NCBI GenBank assembly: GCA_964604825.1
Contig: CAZSAL010000034.1
Location: 1-30,273, forward strand
DNA length: 30,273 bases
Reading direction: 5' to 3'
Source of the DNA: CAZSAL01 sp964604825
GTDB lineage: Bacteria; Elusimicrobiota; Elusimicrobia; 2-01-FULL-59-12
Part shown: positions 23,688 through 30,259 of the stretch, in pieces
How positions within the stretch are numbered: the stretch's first letter is position 1
Layout: every line of letters starts with the position of its first letter
Notes under the pieces: generated by a model
What the model was told of the DNA's origin: nothing
The model's input: only the letters and a program-made list of their open reading frames with translations
Databases searched by the model: none
Translations under genes and position numbers: made by a program

Positions 23688-24626
23688 TCAGGACGCTGTC
23701 ACTTCGGCGGGCAACCGGGTACGGGAAACTTTTCCTTCCGGCGTCACCCTGAAAACAAAAGGGCCGCGGCCCTTCAGCGCCCGCGTGTGAAAACCCAGAC
23801 CGTAAACTATGGCGGCTTTACCATCCGGAGCCAGGCGCCATACCGCAGTCGAAAAAAACCATTCCAGCCTTCTGCCTGCCCTGGTGCGGCGCGCGGCTTC
23901 GACAACAGGCGATTTATCATCGGCTCTCAGGCGCTCCAGCAGCTCAATTCTCTTTTGAAACGGCCGGATCTCGTAAACAGCATAATCCCCGTCTTCCCGA
24001 ATCACGCCGCGGAAACGCTTTGGCCCGAACGGCTCGGGATAAAGAAACAACCGCGCGGCAGGAAAACTGTCGATGCGGCTCTGCTGACGCAGAATTCCTG
24101 CGGAAAACTGCCGCGCCGAAGCGCAGATGCCTATATAAACTGCAAGAAGGATCAGCCCGGCGCGCCAGACCCACACCCCGGCGGAACCGGACGCAAGACT
24201 CGCCAGCCAAGATACGATCAATATCCCCCATATAGCCAGATCGACTATGAACACCCAGTCGAAATCGATCCTCCGCCAGCTGAAAGGCCAGAATAGCACA
24301 ACGCCATAGGCGTTCCAGAGATCGGCGAAAACGTGCCCGCCGATGCCAAGCGCGGTCAGGCCCAGAACCGTAAGCCAGGAAAGGTTCGGATAAAAATGCC
24401 GGAATATCCAGCTGGCAGCAAGGGCGAGAAAAACGGTACCGATCAGGCTGTGAGTGGGCGTTCTCCGCCAGAGAAAGCCCAGAGCCCCTCCGAACAGGCA
24501 ACCCGCATCCACGTCCGGCAGGTTGGAAGCGATCGCAAGGATCGCGGTCGTTCCCGTTCCTAACTTCCGGGAAAGACCGGCCCTGGCAAGCCCCACCCCG
24601 ATCAATGTGTGCGTAATGTTATCCAT
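23688..24626 (-). CDS. Membrane-bound metal-dependent hydrolase, YdjM/YbcI-like (DUF457)
   Basis: 312 residues with about five helices in the N-terminal 170 residues and a soluble C-terminal half. The family marks are MDNITHTLIGVGLARAGL, ASNLPDVDAG, RRTPTHSLIGTVFLALAAS and GIGGHVFADLWNAYGVVLFW, with conserved His/Asp likely to bind metal. Members are inner-membrane proteins, some reported as LexA-regulated; the reaction is not known. The stop codon touches the stop of the Ehr operon (convergent, zero gap), and no terminator lies between them. The start MDNITHT is the usual N-terminus of the family, so 24626 is probably right. Confidence 0.85.
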   Translation of the reverse strand: MDNITHTLIGVGLARAGLSRKLGTGTTAILAIASNLPDVDAGCLFGGALGFLWRRTPTHSLIGTVFLALAASWIFRHFYPNLSWLTVLGLTALGIGGHVFADLWNAYGVVLFWPFSWRRIDFDWVFIVDLAIWGILIVSWLASLASGSAGVWVWRAGLILLAVYIGICASARQFSAGILRQQSRIDSFPAARLFLYPEPFGPKRFRGVIREDGDYAVYEIRPFQKRIELLERLRADDKSPVVEAARRTRAGRRLEWFFSTAVWRLAPDGKAAIVYGLGFHTRALKGRGPFVFRVTPEGKVSRTRLPAEVTAS

Positions 24627-24652
24627 CCGGCTCTATTCAACAAAATTCCCGC

Positions 24653-24674
24653 CGAATTTTTCAGTTTTCTAATA
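24653..24674 (+). repeat. Imperfect direct repeat, left copy (boundary of TA-ParB patch)
   Basis: A 22-base A+T-rich word beginning CGAATTTTTCAG and ending TTTTCTAATA matches 26970-26991 at 20 of 22 positions. A second shared word, GGATGTCAGCAGAAATTG (24697-24714), recurs at 26841-26858 with one change. The order of the two words is reversed at the other side, so this is not a simple flanking duplication. Confidence 0.45.
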
Positions 24675-24728
24675 TGATCCCGTTCACTGATCGCCGGGAT
24701 GTCAGCAGAAATTGGGGGAAATTTCATC

Positions 24729-24765
24729 TTGAAAATCGCACAATAAATGGTACATTTATATGTAC
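24729..24765 (+). promoter_or_regulatory. Promoter and palindromic operator of the Phd/ParE pair
   Basis: TTGAAA (24729-24734) and TACATT (24751-24756) form a promoter with a 16-base spacer. Overlapping the -10 region is a perfect palindrome, GTACAT-TTAT-ATGTAC (24750-24765). YefM/Phd antitoxins are known to bind palindromes with TGTACA-like cores, so autoregulation by the antitoxin-toxin complex is expected. Confidence 0.5.
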
Positions 24766-24793
24766 TAAATATAGTTGCGTCAGGAGGCTATCT

Positions 24794-25075
24794 ATGGATC
24801 ACTTATCTTTGACTGAAGACATCCAACCGCTGGCGGCTTTCCGTGCGCGAGTAGGCGCATTCATTGAAATGGTGGGCAAAACCCGCCGGCCTCTTGTTAT
24901 AACACAGCATGGCAGAAGCGCGGCAGTTCTCGTAAATGTTAAGGAATATGAGGCGATGCTTGAAAAGCTGGAACTCCTCGGCGATATTGAGCAGGCCGAG
25001 AAACAATTGGCGGGCGGCGCGGGCATTCCACATGATTCTGCCCGCAGGCAATTACTTGGGAAAATAAGGGAATGA
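24794..25075 (+). CDS. Antitoxin, Phd/YefM family
   Basis: 93 residues. The N-terminal half (DIQPLAAFRARVGAFIEMVG, then RRPLVITQHGRSAAVLVNVK) is the Phd/YefM DNA-binding fold with its ITQHGRSAAVLV strand pair. EYEAMLEKLELLGDIEQAEK begins the helical toxin-wrapping tail. The start is ATG 24794, six bases after a perfect AGGAGG (24782-24787); the frame is open further upstream but without ribosome site or homology. It neutralises the ParE/RelE toxin encoded by the overlapping next gene (ATGA) and should repress its own promoter through the palindrome at 24750-24765. Confidence 0.9.
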   Translation: MDHLSLTEDIQPLAAFRARVGAFIEMVGKTRRPLVITQHGRSAAVLVNVKEYEAMLEKLELLGDIEQAEKQLAGGAGIPHDSARRQLLGKIRE

Positions 25076-25365
25076 AAATCGTCTGGTCTCCCCTGGCTAT
25101 GGAAAGAGCCGGAGAAATTGTGAGCCATATCGCTTTGGATAATCCAAAAGCCGCGGAGAAATTGATCTCCCTTGTTTTCCAGAAGGTGAAACGCCTGTCG
25201 CAGTTTCCGCAGAGCGGTCGATGGGTTCCAGAAACAAACCGCCGGGACATTCGGGAAATCATTCACGGTTCTTATCGCATTATTTATCGGATGGGCTCCG
25301 ACCATATTGCAATACTCACCATTCGCCACGGCAAACAGCTTCTTCCCAGGACAGATATCTTATAG
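25072..25365 (+). CDS. Toxin, RelE/ParE superfamily
   Basis: 97 residues, the usual size. KIVWSPLAMERAGEIVSHIA is the N-terminal helix pair of ParE/RelE toxins. LSQFPQSGRWVPE, then REIIHGSYRIIYRM, is the central beta sheet with the conserved Arg and Tyr, and ILTIRHGKQLLP is the C-terminal strand with the family's R-H-x-x-x-x-L. These features fit ParE (gyrase poison) as well as RelE (mRNA cleavage); the activity cannot be decided by eye. It starts within the stop codon of the antitoxin, typical of type II pairs. Confidence 0.9.
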   Translation: MKIVWSPLAMERAGEIVSHIALDNPKAAEKLISLVFQKVKRLSQFPQSGRWVPETNRRDIREIIHGSYRIIYRMGSDHIAILTIRHGKQLLPRTDIL

Positions 25366-25461
25366 TTTTTGAGCGCAAGGAATTTATGCGGGATCAAAAG
25401 ACTGCCGATCCTTCTCCGGGATCCGCGTCTACCCCGCCATCACCTTCCTCAAAAACCTCGT

Positions 25462-26745
25462 TTAACCATGTCCCTTATCGGAACCATTGCCTTTAAAATA
25501 TCCTTCCGGCGCTGATACCTGAGATGTTGATGCCTGCGGCGTAGCTTTAAGGGGCGAGATATACCGCCGGTCCCATTTTGGCAGGTCAAACATTCGCGTT
25601 ACGCGTAGGAGAGCATCGGCGTATTGGGATGGTGTTTTGAGCGGGCAGCAGGGTGGATGGTTAAGCCAAGCATCCCATGTTACACCCATCATGATTTGGC
25701 CTCTATAGGTTCCTTCGCCATAAACCCGGGCAAAGAGCGCGTTAGGGCCGGGGCTTTTTTCCGCAAGAGCGCGGAATTCAGCCATCTCTTCCGGAGTTTC
25801 TGGAAGCCAAACCTTGCTGAACGTTGATCCTTCCTTGGTTTGCAGCCATTCATACAGTTCCTCCCTGATCATCCCAAAATAACCATCGATATCCCTTGGA
25901 TCAATATGGGTTTCAACATTAATTGTGCCATCGATGTCCCTGGTGAATCTGGCTATGGACCAGGCTTCAGGAGCTGGTTCTTGAGGCGAAGCTGGCTGGA
26001 GCGAAGCTGGATGGGCCGAAGAATGCTGTGGCGTGGTTAAGCCATTGACGTCATCCCCGCGAAGGCTGGGGTCCAGTTCGGCTGTTGTTTCTGGATTCCC
26101 GCTTTTTCGGGAATGACTGCCTTTAACACACAGCTTTTTATCCACCCAGGACTTCAGGGCCTCGTCCGACAACCCCTTATCCGCTACCTCTTTGGCTGCG
26201 GCAAGTTGGTCTTCTGGGGTATCAAACCGCTTTATTTGAAGCAATTGGCTTAAAGAAAAGTGGAATGCATTCCACTTTTCCTTCAGCTCAGGGGCTAATT
26301 CCCGTAAAGTAAGGTACTTCCCAATCAGGCTTTTGTCCTTTTTCAGTCTTCTAGCCAGTTCAGCCTGATCAATATGGTCAGTTTCCATCATCCTCCCGTA
26401 AAGTTCTGCCCGAAAGAAAGGACTGGGCTCTTCCCTTTCGTCATTTTCCGTAACGGCAACCATCAGCTTTTCAAATTCCGATAGCCTCTGGCGGACGTTA
26501 GCCCGGATTTTCTGCCAGCCAAGCTTGCGGGCAGCCAGGACTCTTCCCGCGCCAGCCAGAACCTCAAAGCGCGGCCCGGCAGGAGTAACGACAATTTCCT
26601 GCAATTGCTGGTTATTTTTCATGCTTTCTACAAGCTCTTCCAGCTTGTCGGAGCTATGTTCCCGCGCAAAAGGTGGCAGGTCTATGAGGCTCAGGTCAAT
26701 CCAGACAGTGTCATTGGCAGGCATATTTGGAGAAGAATCAGGCAT
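25462..26745 (-). CDS. ParB/KorB-like DNA-binding protein with altered CTP motif and unknown C-terminal domain
   Basis: About 427 residues. The N-terminal ParB-like domain reads IDLSLIDLPPFAREHSSDKL, then FEVLAGAGRVLAARKLG, where canonical ParB has GERRxRA. The helix-turn-helix follows (DQAELARRLKKDKSLIGKYL, then TLRELAPELKEKW). A loop at about 210-235 is made of an in-frame repeat (26050-26117) plus a Ser/Pro/Ala/Gln-rich linker. The last 150 residues (INVETHIDPRDIDGYFGMIR and after) match no family I know. I start at ATG 26745 because GAGG lies six bases before it; ATG 26757 is the alternative. No parA is adjacent. It converges on the toxin gene, suggesting a plasmid- or island-type regulator and not the chromosomal partition protein. 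Confidence 0.78.
   Translation of the reverse strand: MPDSSPNMPANDTVWIDLSLIDLPPFAREHSSDKLEELVESMKNNQQLQEIVVTPAGPRFEVLAGAGRVLAARKLGWQKIRANVRQRLSEFEKLMVAVTENDEREEPSPFFRAELYGRMMETDHIDQAELARRLKKDKSLIGKYLTLRELAPELKEKWNAFHFSLSQLLQIKRFDTPEDQLAAAKEVADKGLSDEALKSWVDKKLCVKGSHSRKSGNPETTAELDPSLRGDDVNGLTTPQHSSAHPASLQPASPQEPAPEAWSIARFTRDIDGTINVETHIDPRDIDGYFGMIREELYEWLQTKEGSTFSKVWLPETPEEMAEFRALAEKSPGPNALFARVYGEGTYRGQIMMGVTWDAWLNHPPCCPLKTPSQYADALLRVTRMFDLPKWDRRYISPLKATPQASTSQVSAPEGYFKGNGSDKGHG
26050..26117. repeat. Palindromic intergenic-type repeat (MITE/REP-like) inserted in frame in the ParB-like gene
   Basis: About 68 bp with imperfect terminal inverted repeats: GTCATCCCCGCGAAGGCTGG at the left and the arm ending TTTTTCGGGAATGAC at the right. 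CCAG/CTGG words sit at the inner ends (26073-26076, 26091-26094). This is the well-known 'GTCATTCCCGCGAAAGCGGGAATCC' class of dispersed palindrome, here read through to give SHSRKSGNPETTAELDPSLR plus GDD in the protein. Only one copy is visible in the window. Confidence 0.75.
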
Positions 26746-26945
26746 GGCGCACCTCATTATTGAGGCTTCCGCCGGTCAAGGGATAGGCCGGGGTCTGGCA
26801 ACCGACGCGCGACCATAAAATTTAACCTCCCGTAGCACAAGGATGTCAACAGAAATTGAAAGCCCTGCGGGCTGCCCTTTAAATATGAGTTGCGGTACGC
26901 TGTAACACAAATCTGTTAAGCATATAAGGATGAACGACGTTAATA

Positions 26946-26960
26946 AATTCCATCGGAATT
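26946..26960. promoter_or_regulatory. Small palindrome upstream of the DUF3108 gene
   Basis: AATTCC-ATC-GGAATT is a perfect 6-bp inverted repeat, 34 bp before the DUF3108 start. It is operator-like, but nothing ties it to a regulator. The rest of 26758-26994 holds a short AGCCC/GGGCT hairpin near 26863 and no gene I can support. Confidence 0.25.
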
Positions 26961-26969
26961 GTTCACTTC

Positions 26970-26991
26970 CGAAGTTTTCACTTTTCTAATA
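26970..26991 (+). repeat. Imperfect direct repeat, right copy
   Basis: This matches 24653-24674 at 20 of 22 bases and ends three bases before the DUF3108 start codon. The companion word GGATGTCAACAGAAATTG lies at 26841-26858. Confidence 0.45.
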
Positions 26992-26994
26992 GTT

Positions 26995-27870
26995 ATGGCG
27001 CAATCACGGCAAGTTTTTTTTATTACGCTTCTGATTCTTCTTTTCCACTCACAGGCCGGAACAGATGAAACGAGTCCCTGTTCATCACGGCCCTGGCGGC
27101 AGATCGCAAATCCTGCGTTTCCGGAAAACGAAAAGCTGACTTACAAGGTGGACTGGGAATTCGTTAAGGCCGGGAAAGCGGTACTGCTGGTCAACGGAGT
27201 GGAACAGATCAAAGGGCGTCCGTCCTACCACATTTCCATGGACATCCGTACCAGCGGTCTTACCAGCGACCTGCATCGCTATACGGACCACACTGATACC
27301 TGGCTCGACCGGGACGCGCTTGTAACGCTGCGCTACGCACAGAGTGTCCGCGAAAAGAATTATAAGGATGACGAGAAGGTGGATTTCGATCAGGCCTGCG
27401 GGCGATTTCAGCGGCATGAAAACCGTCTGGATAAAAAGCTGGCTGAAGACGGGCGCGGCGATATTCCGCCTGATACGCTGGACTTCTATGGCGCGCTTTT
27501 TTTCCTGCGCACGCAGCCTTTAGCGGTAGGCCAGCGCTACTTCCTTGCGCTTTACGGCGGAGGCAAAGTGATTCCGGTGACTGCCGTGGTCAAGAAGAAA
27601 GAAAAACTGCGGACAGCGGCTGGGAAGTTTGTCTGCTTCCGGATCGAGCCGACAACGGAAAACCGCGCCGCTGCGAAAAAGATAAAGCAGTTACGCTGGT
27701 GGCTGAGCGCGGACAGCAGGCATCTTCCGGTCCGCATCCGCATGCAGGCCGCGGTCGGCCACATCTCGGCTGATTTGACGGGGGAAACTACGCAGCGGAC
27801 ATCGCTTTCAGAGAGGAAATCCATTCCTGCGGCAAACGGTGGCGCCGGGCAGCCTCAATCACAATCTTAA
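26995..27870 (+). CDS. DUF3108-domain exported protein
   Basis: 291 residues from ATG 26995. The first about 22 residues (SRQVFFITLLILLFHSQAG) look like a Sec signal peptide, so the protein is probably periplasmic. From NEKLTYKVDWEFVKAGKAVL through TDTWLDRDALVTLRYAQSVR, YKDDEKVDFD, PPDTLDFYGALFFLRTQPL and GKFVCFRIEPTT, the beta-rich DUF3108 pattern is present in full. The family often accompanies envelope or polysaccharide functions but has no known reaction. The ribosome site is weak; the alternative TTG 26959 would spoil the signal peptide. The last 83 bp overlap the convergent cyclotransferase-like gene. Confidence 0.8.
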   Translation: MAQSRQVFFITLLILLFHSQAGTDETSPCSSRPWRQIANPAFPENEKLTYKVDWEFVKAGKAVLLVNGVEQIKGRPSYHISMDIRTSGLTSDLHRYTDHTDTWLDRDALVTLRYAQSVREKNYKDDEKVDFDQACGRFQRHENRLDKKLAEDGRGDIPPDTLDFYGALFFLRTQPLAVGQRYFLALYGGGKVIPVTAVVKKKEKLRTAAGKFVCFRIEPTTENRAAAKKIKQLRWWLSADSRHLPVRIRMQAAVGHISADLTGETTQRTSLSERKSIPAANGGAGQPQSQS

Positions 27871-28255
27871 GATAAGTCGGATCGGGACGGAGCATTTTGC
27901 CGGTGGGCTCGGCTCGCAGAACCAGAGCGGGGATGACGCTGCGGCCAACGCGGACAGACATCACGGACAAAAGAAAATTCTTGCTTTCACCTTCCTTGAT
28001 CATCATGCTGGAGATTGTGTCTCCCGGATGGAGTTCGTAGGCCACCCCGTGGACAATCCCTTTCGGATCAACCGCGAGGTTAAAGATCCCTCCCCGCCGG
28101 TAAGTGGAATGAAGATTACAAACCAGCCGGAAACCTTCCAGCACAGCCTTGTACGATCTGGCGAACCGCACGCGCTGCCTGCGACGCATGTCGCATCGCA
28201 GTTCGAGATCTTCCGGATCCATGTCCGCGCCGTAAGCAAAATAATATTGCTTCAT
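27788..28255 (-). CDS. Gamma-glutamylcyclotransferase-like (AIG2/GGCT-fold) protein
   Basis: 155 residues beginning KQYYFAYGADMDPEDLELRC, the Y-F-A-Y-G-x-x-M substrate-binding loop of the GGCT/AIG2 fold. YRRGGIFNLAVDPKGIVHGV, then AYEL, matches the family core, and IKEGESKNF carries the conserved catalytic glutamate equivalent (…EG…). Members release 5-oxoproline from gamma-glutamyl compounds; the true substrate here is unknown. I start at Met 28255, as the family motif normally lies within the first few residues; ATG 28297 would add 14 residues unlike the family. Its 3' end overlaps the DUF3108 gene by 83 bp, tail to tail. Confidence 0.78.
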   Translation of the reverse strand: MKQYYFAYGADMDPEDLELRCDMRRRQRVRFARSYKAVLEGFRLVCNLHSTYRRGGIFNLAVDPKGIVHGVAYELHPGDTISSMMIKEGESKNFLLSVMSVRVGRSVIPALVLRAEPTGKMLRPDPTYLKIVIEAARRHRLPQEWISSLKAMSAA

Positions 28256-28265
28256 TGCCGGACCG

Positions 28266-28421
28266 CTAAACTCCGTGTCCCTGTTTGAGGCAGCCATGAT
28301 GAGCGATGCGGCAGACCCCGAGGTTCTTAACCGGGCCTTTCACGGCGCGCGCCGCTTTCCGGGCTTCGACAATGCGGCTGCGTTCCTGCTTGATGAGCCA
28401 CTTCGGACGTGTGCTTCCCAT
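28266..28421 (-). CDS. Small basic ORF upstream of the cyclotransferase-like gene, function unknown
   Basis: An open frame of 51 residues from ATG 28421, six bases after a GGGGGT ribosome-like sequence, ending ten bases before the start of the cyclotransferase-like gene. The product begins MGSTRPKWLIKQERSRIVEA and is strongly basic (many Lys/Arg) with no membrane segment and no family I recognise. Spacing would suit a two-gene operon. It could be chance, as short frames of this size occur randomly. Confidence 0.3.
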   Translation of the reverse strand: MGSTRPKWLIKQERSRIVEARKAARAVKGPVKNLGVCRIAHHGCLKQGHGV

Positions 28422-28607
28422 ACGAATACCCCCATGTGCGATTTTCCTGCATGCCTGAAAGCAATTCAGGCTCCATGATCATTATGCTTTATTATCAGGC
28501 CGCGTGGAATTTTCAGGCGATTTATCTGCCGGCTGCCGTTAAACTGAACGGCGCGGAGCGAATAGATTTCGATTTCCCGCCTCTAACCGATGAAAGGGAG
28601 GTGTGCC
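28422..28607. other. Intergenic stretch with a short hairpin
   Basis: No gene is supported here. GCCGTT-AAACTG-AACGGC (28535-28552) is a perfect 6-bp hairpin without a T-run. The ribosome site of the next gene, GGGAGG, lies at 28596-28601. Confidence 0.4.
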
Positions 28608-28787
28608 ATGAATCAATTGGATATGCAGATCGCCGCGGTTGTAAAGGCTTTACGGGATAACGGAGCAGTCGTTGGAATGGATGAAAACGCGCCGGACGAA
28701 ATCAAACATGAATTTCTCCGCATGATCCTGTCCTGCCCTGATTGCCGGGAACTGGCGCTGGGAAAACACGAAGGGCGGGCGAATTGA
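28608..28787 (+). CDS. Small hypothetical protein with a CxxC motif
   Basis: 59 residues from ATG 28608, six bases after GGGAGG, which is a strong ribosome site. The product is mixed helical: QLDMQIAAVVKALRDNGAVV, then PDEIKHEFLRMILSCPDC, with CPDC near the C-terminus that could bind metal or be redox-active. There is no signal peptide and no known family. It precedes the lipoprotein gene by 83 bp on the same strand. The start is convincing; the function is unknown. Confidence 0.6.
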   Translation: MNQLDMQIAAVVKALRDNGAVVGMDENAPDEIKHEFLRMILSCPDCRELALGKHEGRAN

Positions 28788-28870
28788 ATAATTCCATCTT
28801 CTTATAGCCAAACCTTTCTTTTCTTGTTCTAATTAACTCTGCGTTAATTCAAATACGGAGGCTTTACTAC

Positions 28871-29275
28871 ATGAAGCGTCTTATTGTAAGTTTGTCGGCC
28901 GTCTTCCTTCCGCTCTGCGTGACAGGCTGTACGACATATTTTACGCCTGCCGTCTCGAACAGCGCTCTCGGCCCTAAGGAACATCCGGTCGCATTAGTCT
29001 ACAGCGAAGCCACCAATACCCACTGGTTTGGTCTGGGCCCCAGCGGAACAGAAACTATGCGCGCGGCAATCGATAAAGTGCGAAAAGAAAAAGGCGGCGA
29101 TACCCTGATGAATGTTTTCGTCGACCGGACGGAAAAGTGCTTTCCAAGCTGCCAATTCCCCCTTTACGACAAATTGACGACCATGATTTACGGCACCCTC
29201 ATCAAATACGAGGATCCCTTCATCCCCGCCAAGGGCCTGCCGGAAATAGATCTTTCACCACAGCGCAAAAAGTGA
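28871..29275 (+). CDS. Small lipoprotein, TRL-like
   Basis: 134 residues. The N-terminus MKRLIVSLSAVFLPLCVTGC is a classic lipoprotein signal with lipobox V-T-G-C, Cys20 being the acylated residue, so the protein is membrane-anchored and probably periplasmic. The mature part contains TNTHWFGLGPSGTETMRAAI and KGGDTLMNVFVDRTEKCFP, reminiscent of the TRL-like family. Two cysteines (in KCFPSCQFPLYDK) could form a disulfide. An ACGGAGG ribosome site lies about ten bases upstream. No operon partner is certain. Confidence 0.78.
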   Translation: MKRLIVSLSAVFLPLCVTGCTTYFTPAVSNSALGPKEHPVALVYSEATNTHWFGLGPSGTETMRAAIDKVRKEKGGDTLMNVFVDRTEKCFPSCQFPLYDKLTTMIYGTLIKYEDPFIPAKGLPEIDLSPQRKK

Positions 29276-29321
29276 TGCTGACACGCCGGCTCGCTGATAA
29301 GCGGCCGCGCGGCACTTAACC

Positions 29322-29367
29322 AAAAAGAACCGCCGGTCAACCCTTGATAGGGCAAACCGGCGGTTCT
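29322..29367 (-). terminator. Intrinsic terminator of the PIN toxin-antitoxin operon
   Basis: AGAACCGCCGGT (29326-29337) is the perfect inverse of ACCGGCGGTTCT (29356-29367). On the minus strand the stem runs into five T residues (complement of 29322-29326). The loop contains a second small stem (CCCT/AGGG). Orientation fits the minus-strand operon at 29491-30086, not the lipoprotein. Confidence 0.8.
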
Positions 29368-29375
29368 GGTTGCGG

Positions 29376-29392
29376 GGGCCCGAATGGGACCC
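29376..29392 (-). other. Second hairpin next to the terminator, with tRNA-3'-end-like sequence
   Basis: On the minus strand GGGTCC-CATTC-GGGCCC forms a six-pair hairpin. It continues into GGCCCCCGCAACCA (29368-29381), identical to the CCA-bearing 3' end of many initiator tRNAs. The upstream sequence does not fold into a tRNA. It may be a 3' element of the operon mRNA, a small RNA or an integration-site remnant. Confidence 0.35.
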
Positions 29393-29490
29393 TACCTATA
29401 ATAGCACCTTCCGTCGAGCTGATGCCGTGGCTGTTCGTTCGGAACCGGGAATTAAAACAACCCTACGTCCACCATGGTCGAGGAGTTTGT

Positions 29491-29865
29491 TTATAGGCCT
29501 TGTAGGCGCAGGCCTTTGATGGGTTGGAAATCTTTGAGATTTCGAGTAACGAGAGTTGCATTTCGGGCTCGCGCAGTGGCGGCAATCAAAGCATCCGCGA
29601 TATCCGTATGATAACGACCTCGGAACTCTGCCGCCAAGCGGGCCACACGCGATGTGATGGCTAAACGAGGCAAGACATGTAGAAGTCGATCGATTTCACG
29701 ACGCTCGCCTGGATGAAGGTTGGGTACGGAGAGTAGTTCGTATTCCGTCAGAACAGAAACGCAGCCTTTAGTGCGACCTGTCTCAACATCAATGAGAAAT
29801 TCTGTGGCACGGGCATCTCCACGGAGATGGTCAATGAGAATGTTGGTGTCGATCAGGTAGGTCAC
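29491..29865 (-). CDS. PIN-domain ribonuclease toxin, VapC-like
   Basis: 124 residues, normal for VapC. MTYLIDTNILIDHLRGD carries the first catalytic Asp (Asp6). VSVLTEYELL holds the conserved acidic residue (Glu41 or Glu43). HTDIADALIAATA gives the third acidic site (Asp88/Asp91), and LVTRNLKDFQPIKGL is the C-terminal T-R-N-x-x-D-F element. VapC toxins cleave RNA with Mg2+. The ATG overlaps the antitoxin stop by four bases, and a strong terminator follows. The target RNA is unknown. Confidence 0.92.
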   Translation of the reverse strand: MTYLIDTNILIDHLRGDARATEFLIDVETGRTKGCVSVLTEYELLSVPNLHPGERREIDRLLHVLPRLAITSRVARLAAEFRGRYHTDIADALIAATARARNATLVTRNLKDFQPIKGLRLQGL

Positions 29866-30086
29866 GCTGTGCGGCGAGAAAAGGCGGTTCCCAAATCCTG
29901 ACGGATTCGGCGTTGGTAAGCGACACCGGAAGGAATTCGGCCCTTGAGAATACCTGCGGTGGATCGAACGATACTCTCACTTCCCTTAGGTACCGAGGAC
30001 AAAACCGTCAGTTTCATGCCCTCAAGGCGCTCTTCCATTGCCTCGACTTCGGTTAACCAACTTTTTAGAGCATTTGATTTGAGCAT
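29862..30086 (-). CDS. Antitoxin partner of the PIN toxin
   Basis: 74 residues from ATG 30086, preceded by AAGGAAGG at about nine bases; an in-frame TTG at 30092 is too close to that site. No classical AbrB or ribbon-helix-helix motif stands out in the N-terminal half. The C-terminal half, STAGILKGRIPSGVAYQRRI, resembles the toxin-neutralising tail of several PIN antitoxins (…LKGR…P…YQR..R). Identity rests mainly on the position directly before, and overlap with, the VapC-like gene. Confidence 0.72.
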   Translation of the reverse strand: MLKSNALKSWLTEVEAMEERLEGMKLTVLSSVPKGSESIVRSTAGILKGRIPSGVAYQRRIRQDLGTAFSRRTA

Positions 30087-30109
30087 TCGCAAGAACCTTC
30101 CTTGCTCAT

Positions 30110-30138
30110 ACTATACCCCGATTCGCCGACGCTTTCAA
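30110..30138 (-). promoter_or_regulatory. Sigma-70-type promoter of the PIN toxin-antitoxin operon
   Basis: On the minus strand TTGAAA (30138-30133) and TATAGT (30115-30110) are separated by exactly 17 bases. The -10 box ends 24 bp before the antitoxin ATG, leaving a very short leader with the AAGGAAGG ribosome site. Confidence 0.65.
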
Positions 30139-30231
30139 ATAGTTTTTCGTGCCTCCGATTTTCTTGCACTAGGATCAATTTGCTCCGTCTAACGAGAGTG
30201 ACGGGCCCAGTTTTTTCATGTGAATATCTAC

Positions 30232-30250
30232 TTAACTCATTTTGTGTTAA
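30232..30250. promoter_or_regulatory. Palindromic operator-like site before the right-edge gene
   Basis: TTAACTCA-TTT-TGTGTTAA has 8-bp arms with one mismatch and lies nine bases before an ATG. Its form resembles operators of small HTH repressors, but no binder is visible. Confidence 0.4.
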
Positions 30251-30259
30251 ACTACTGCC

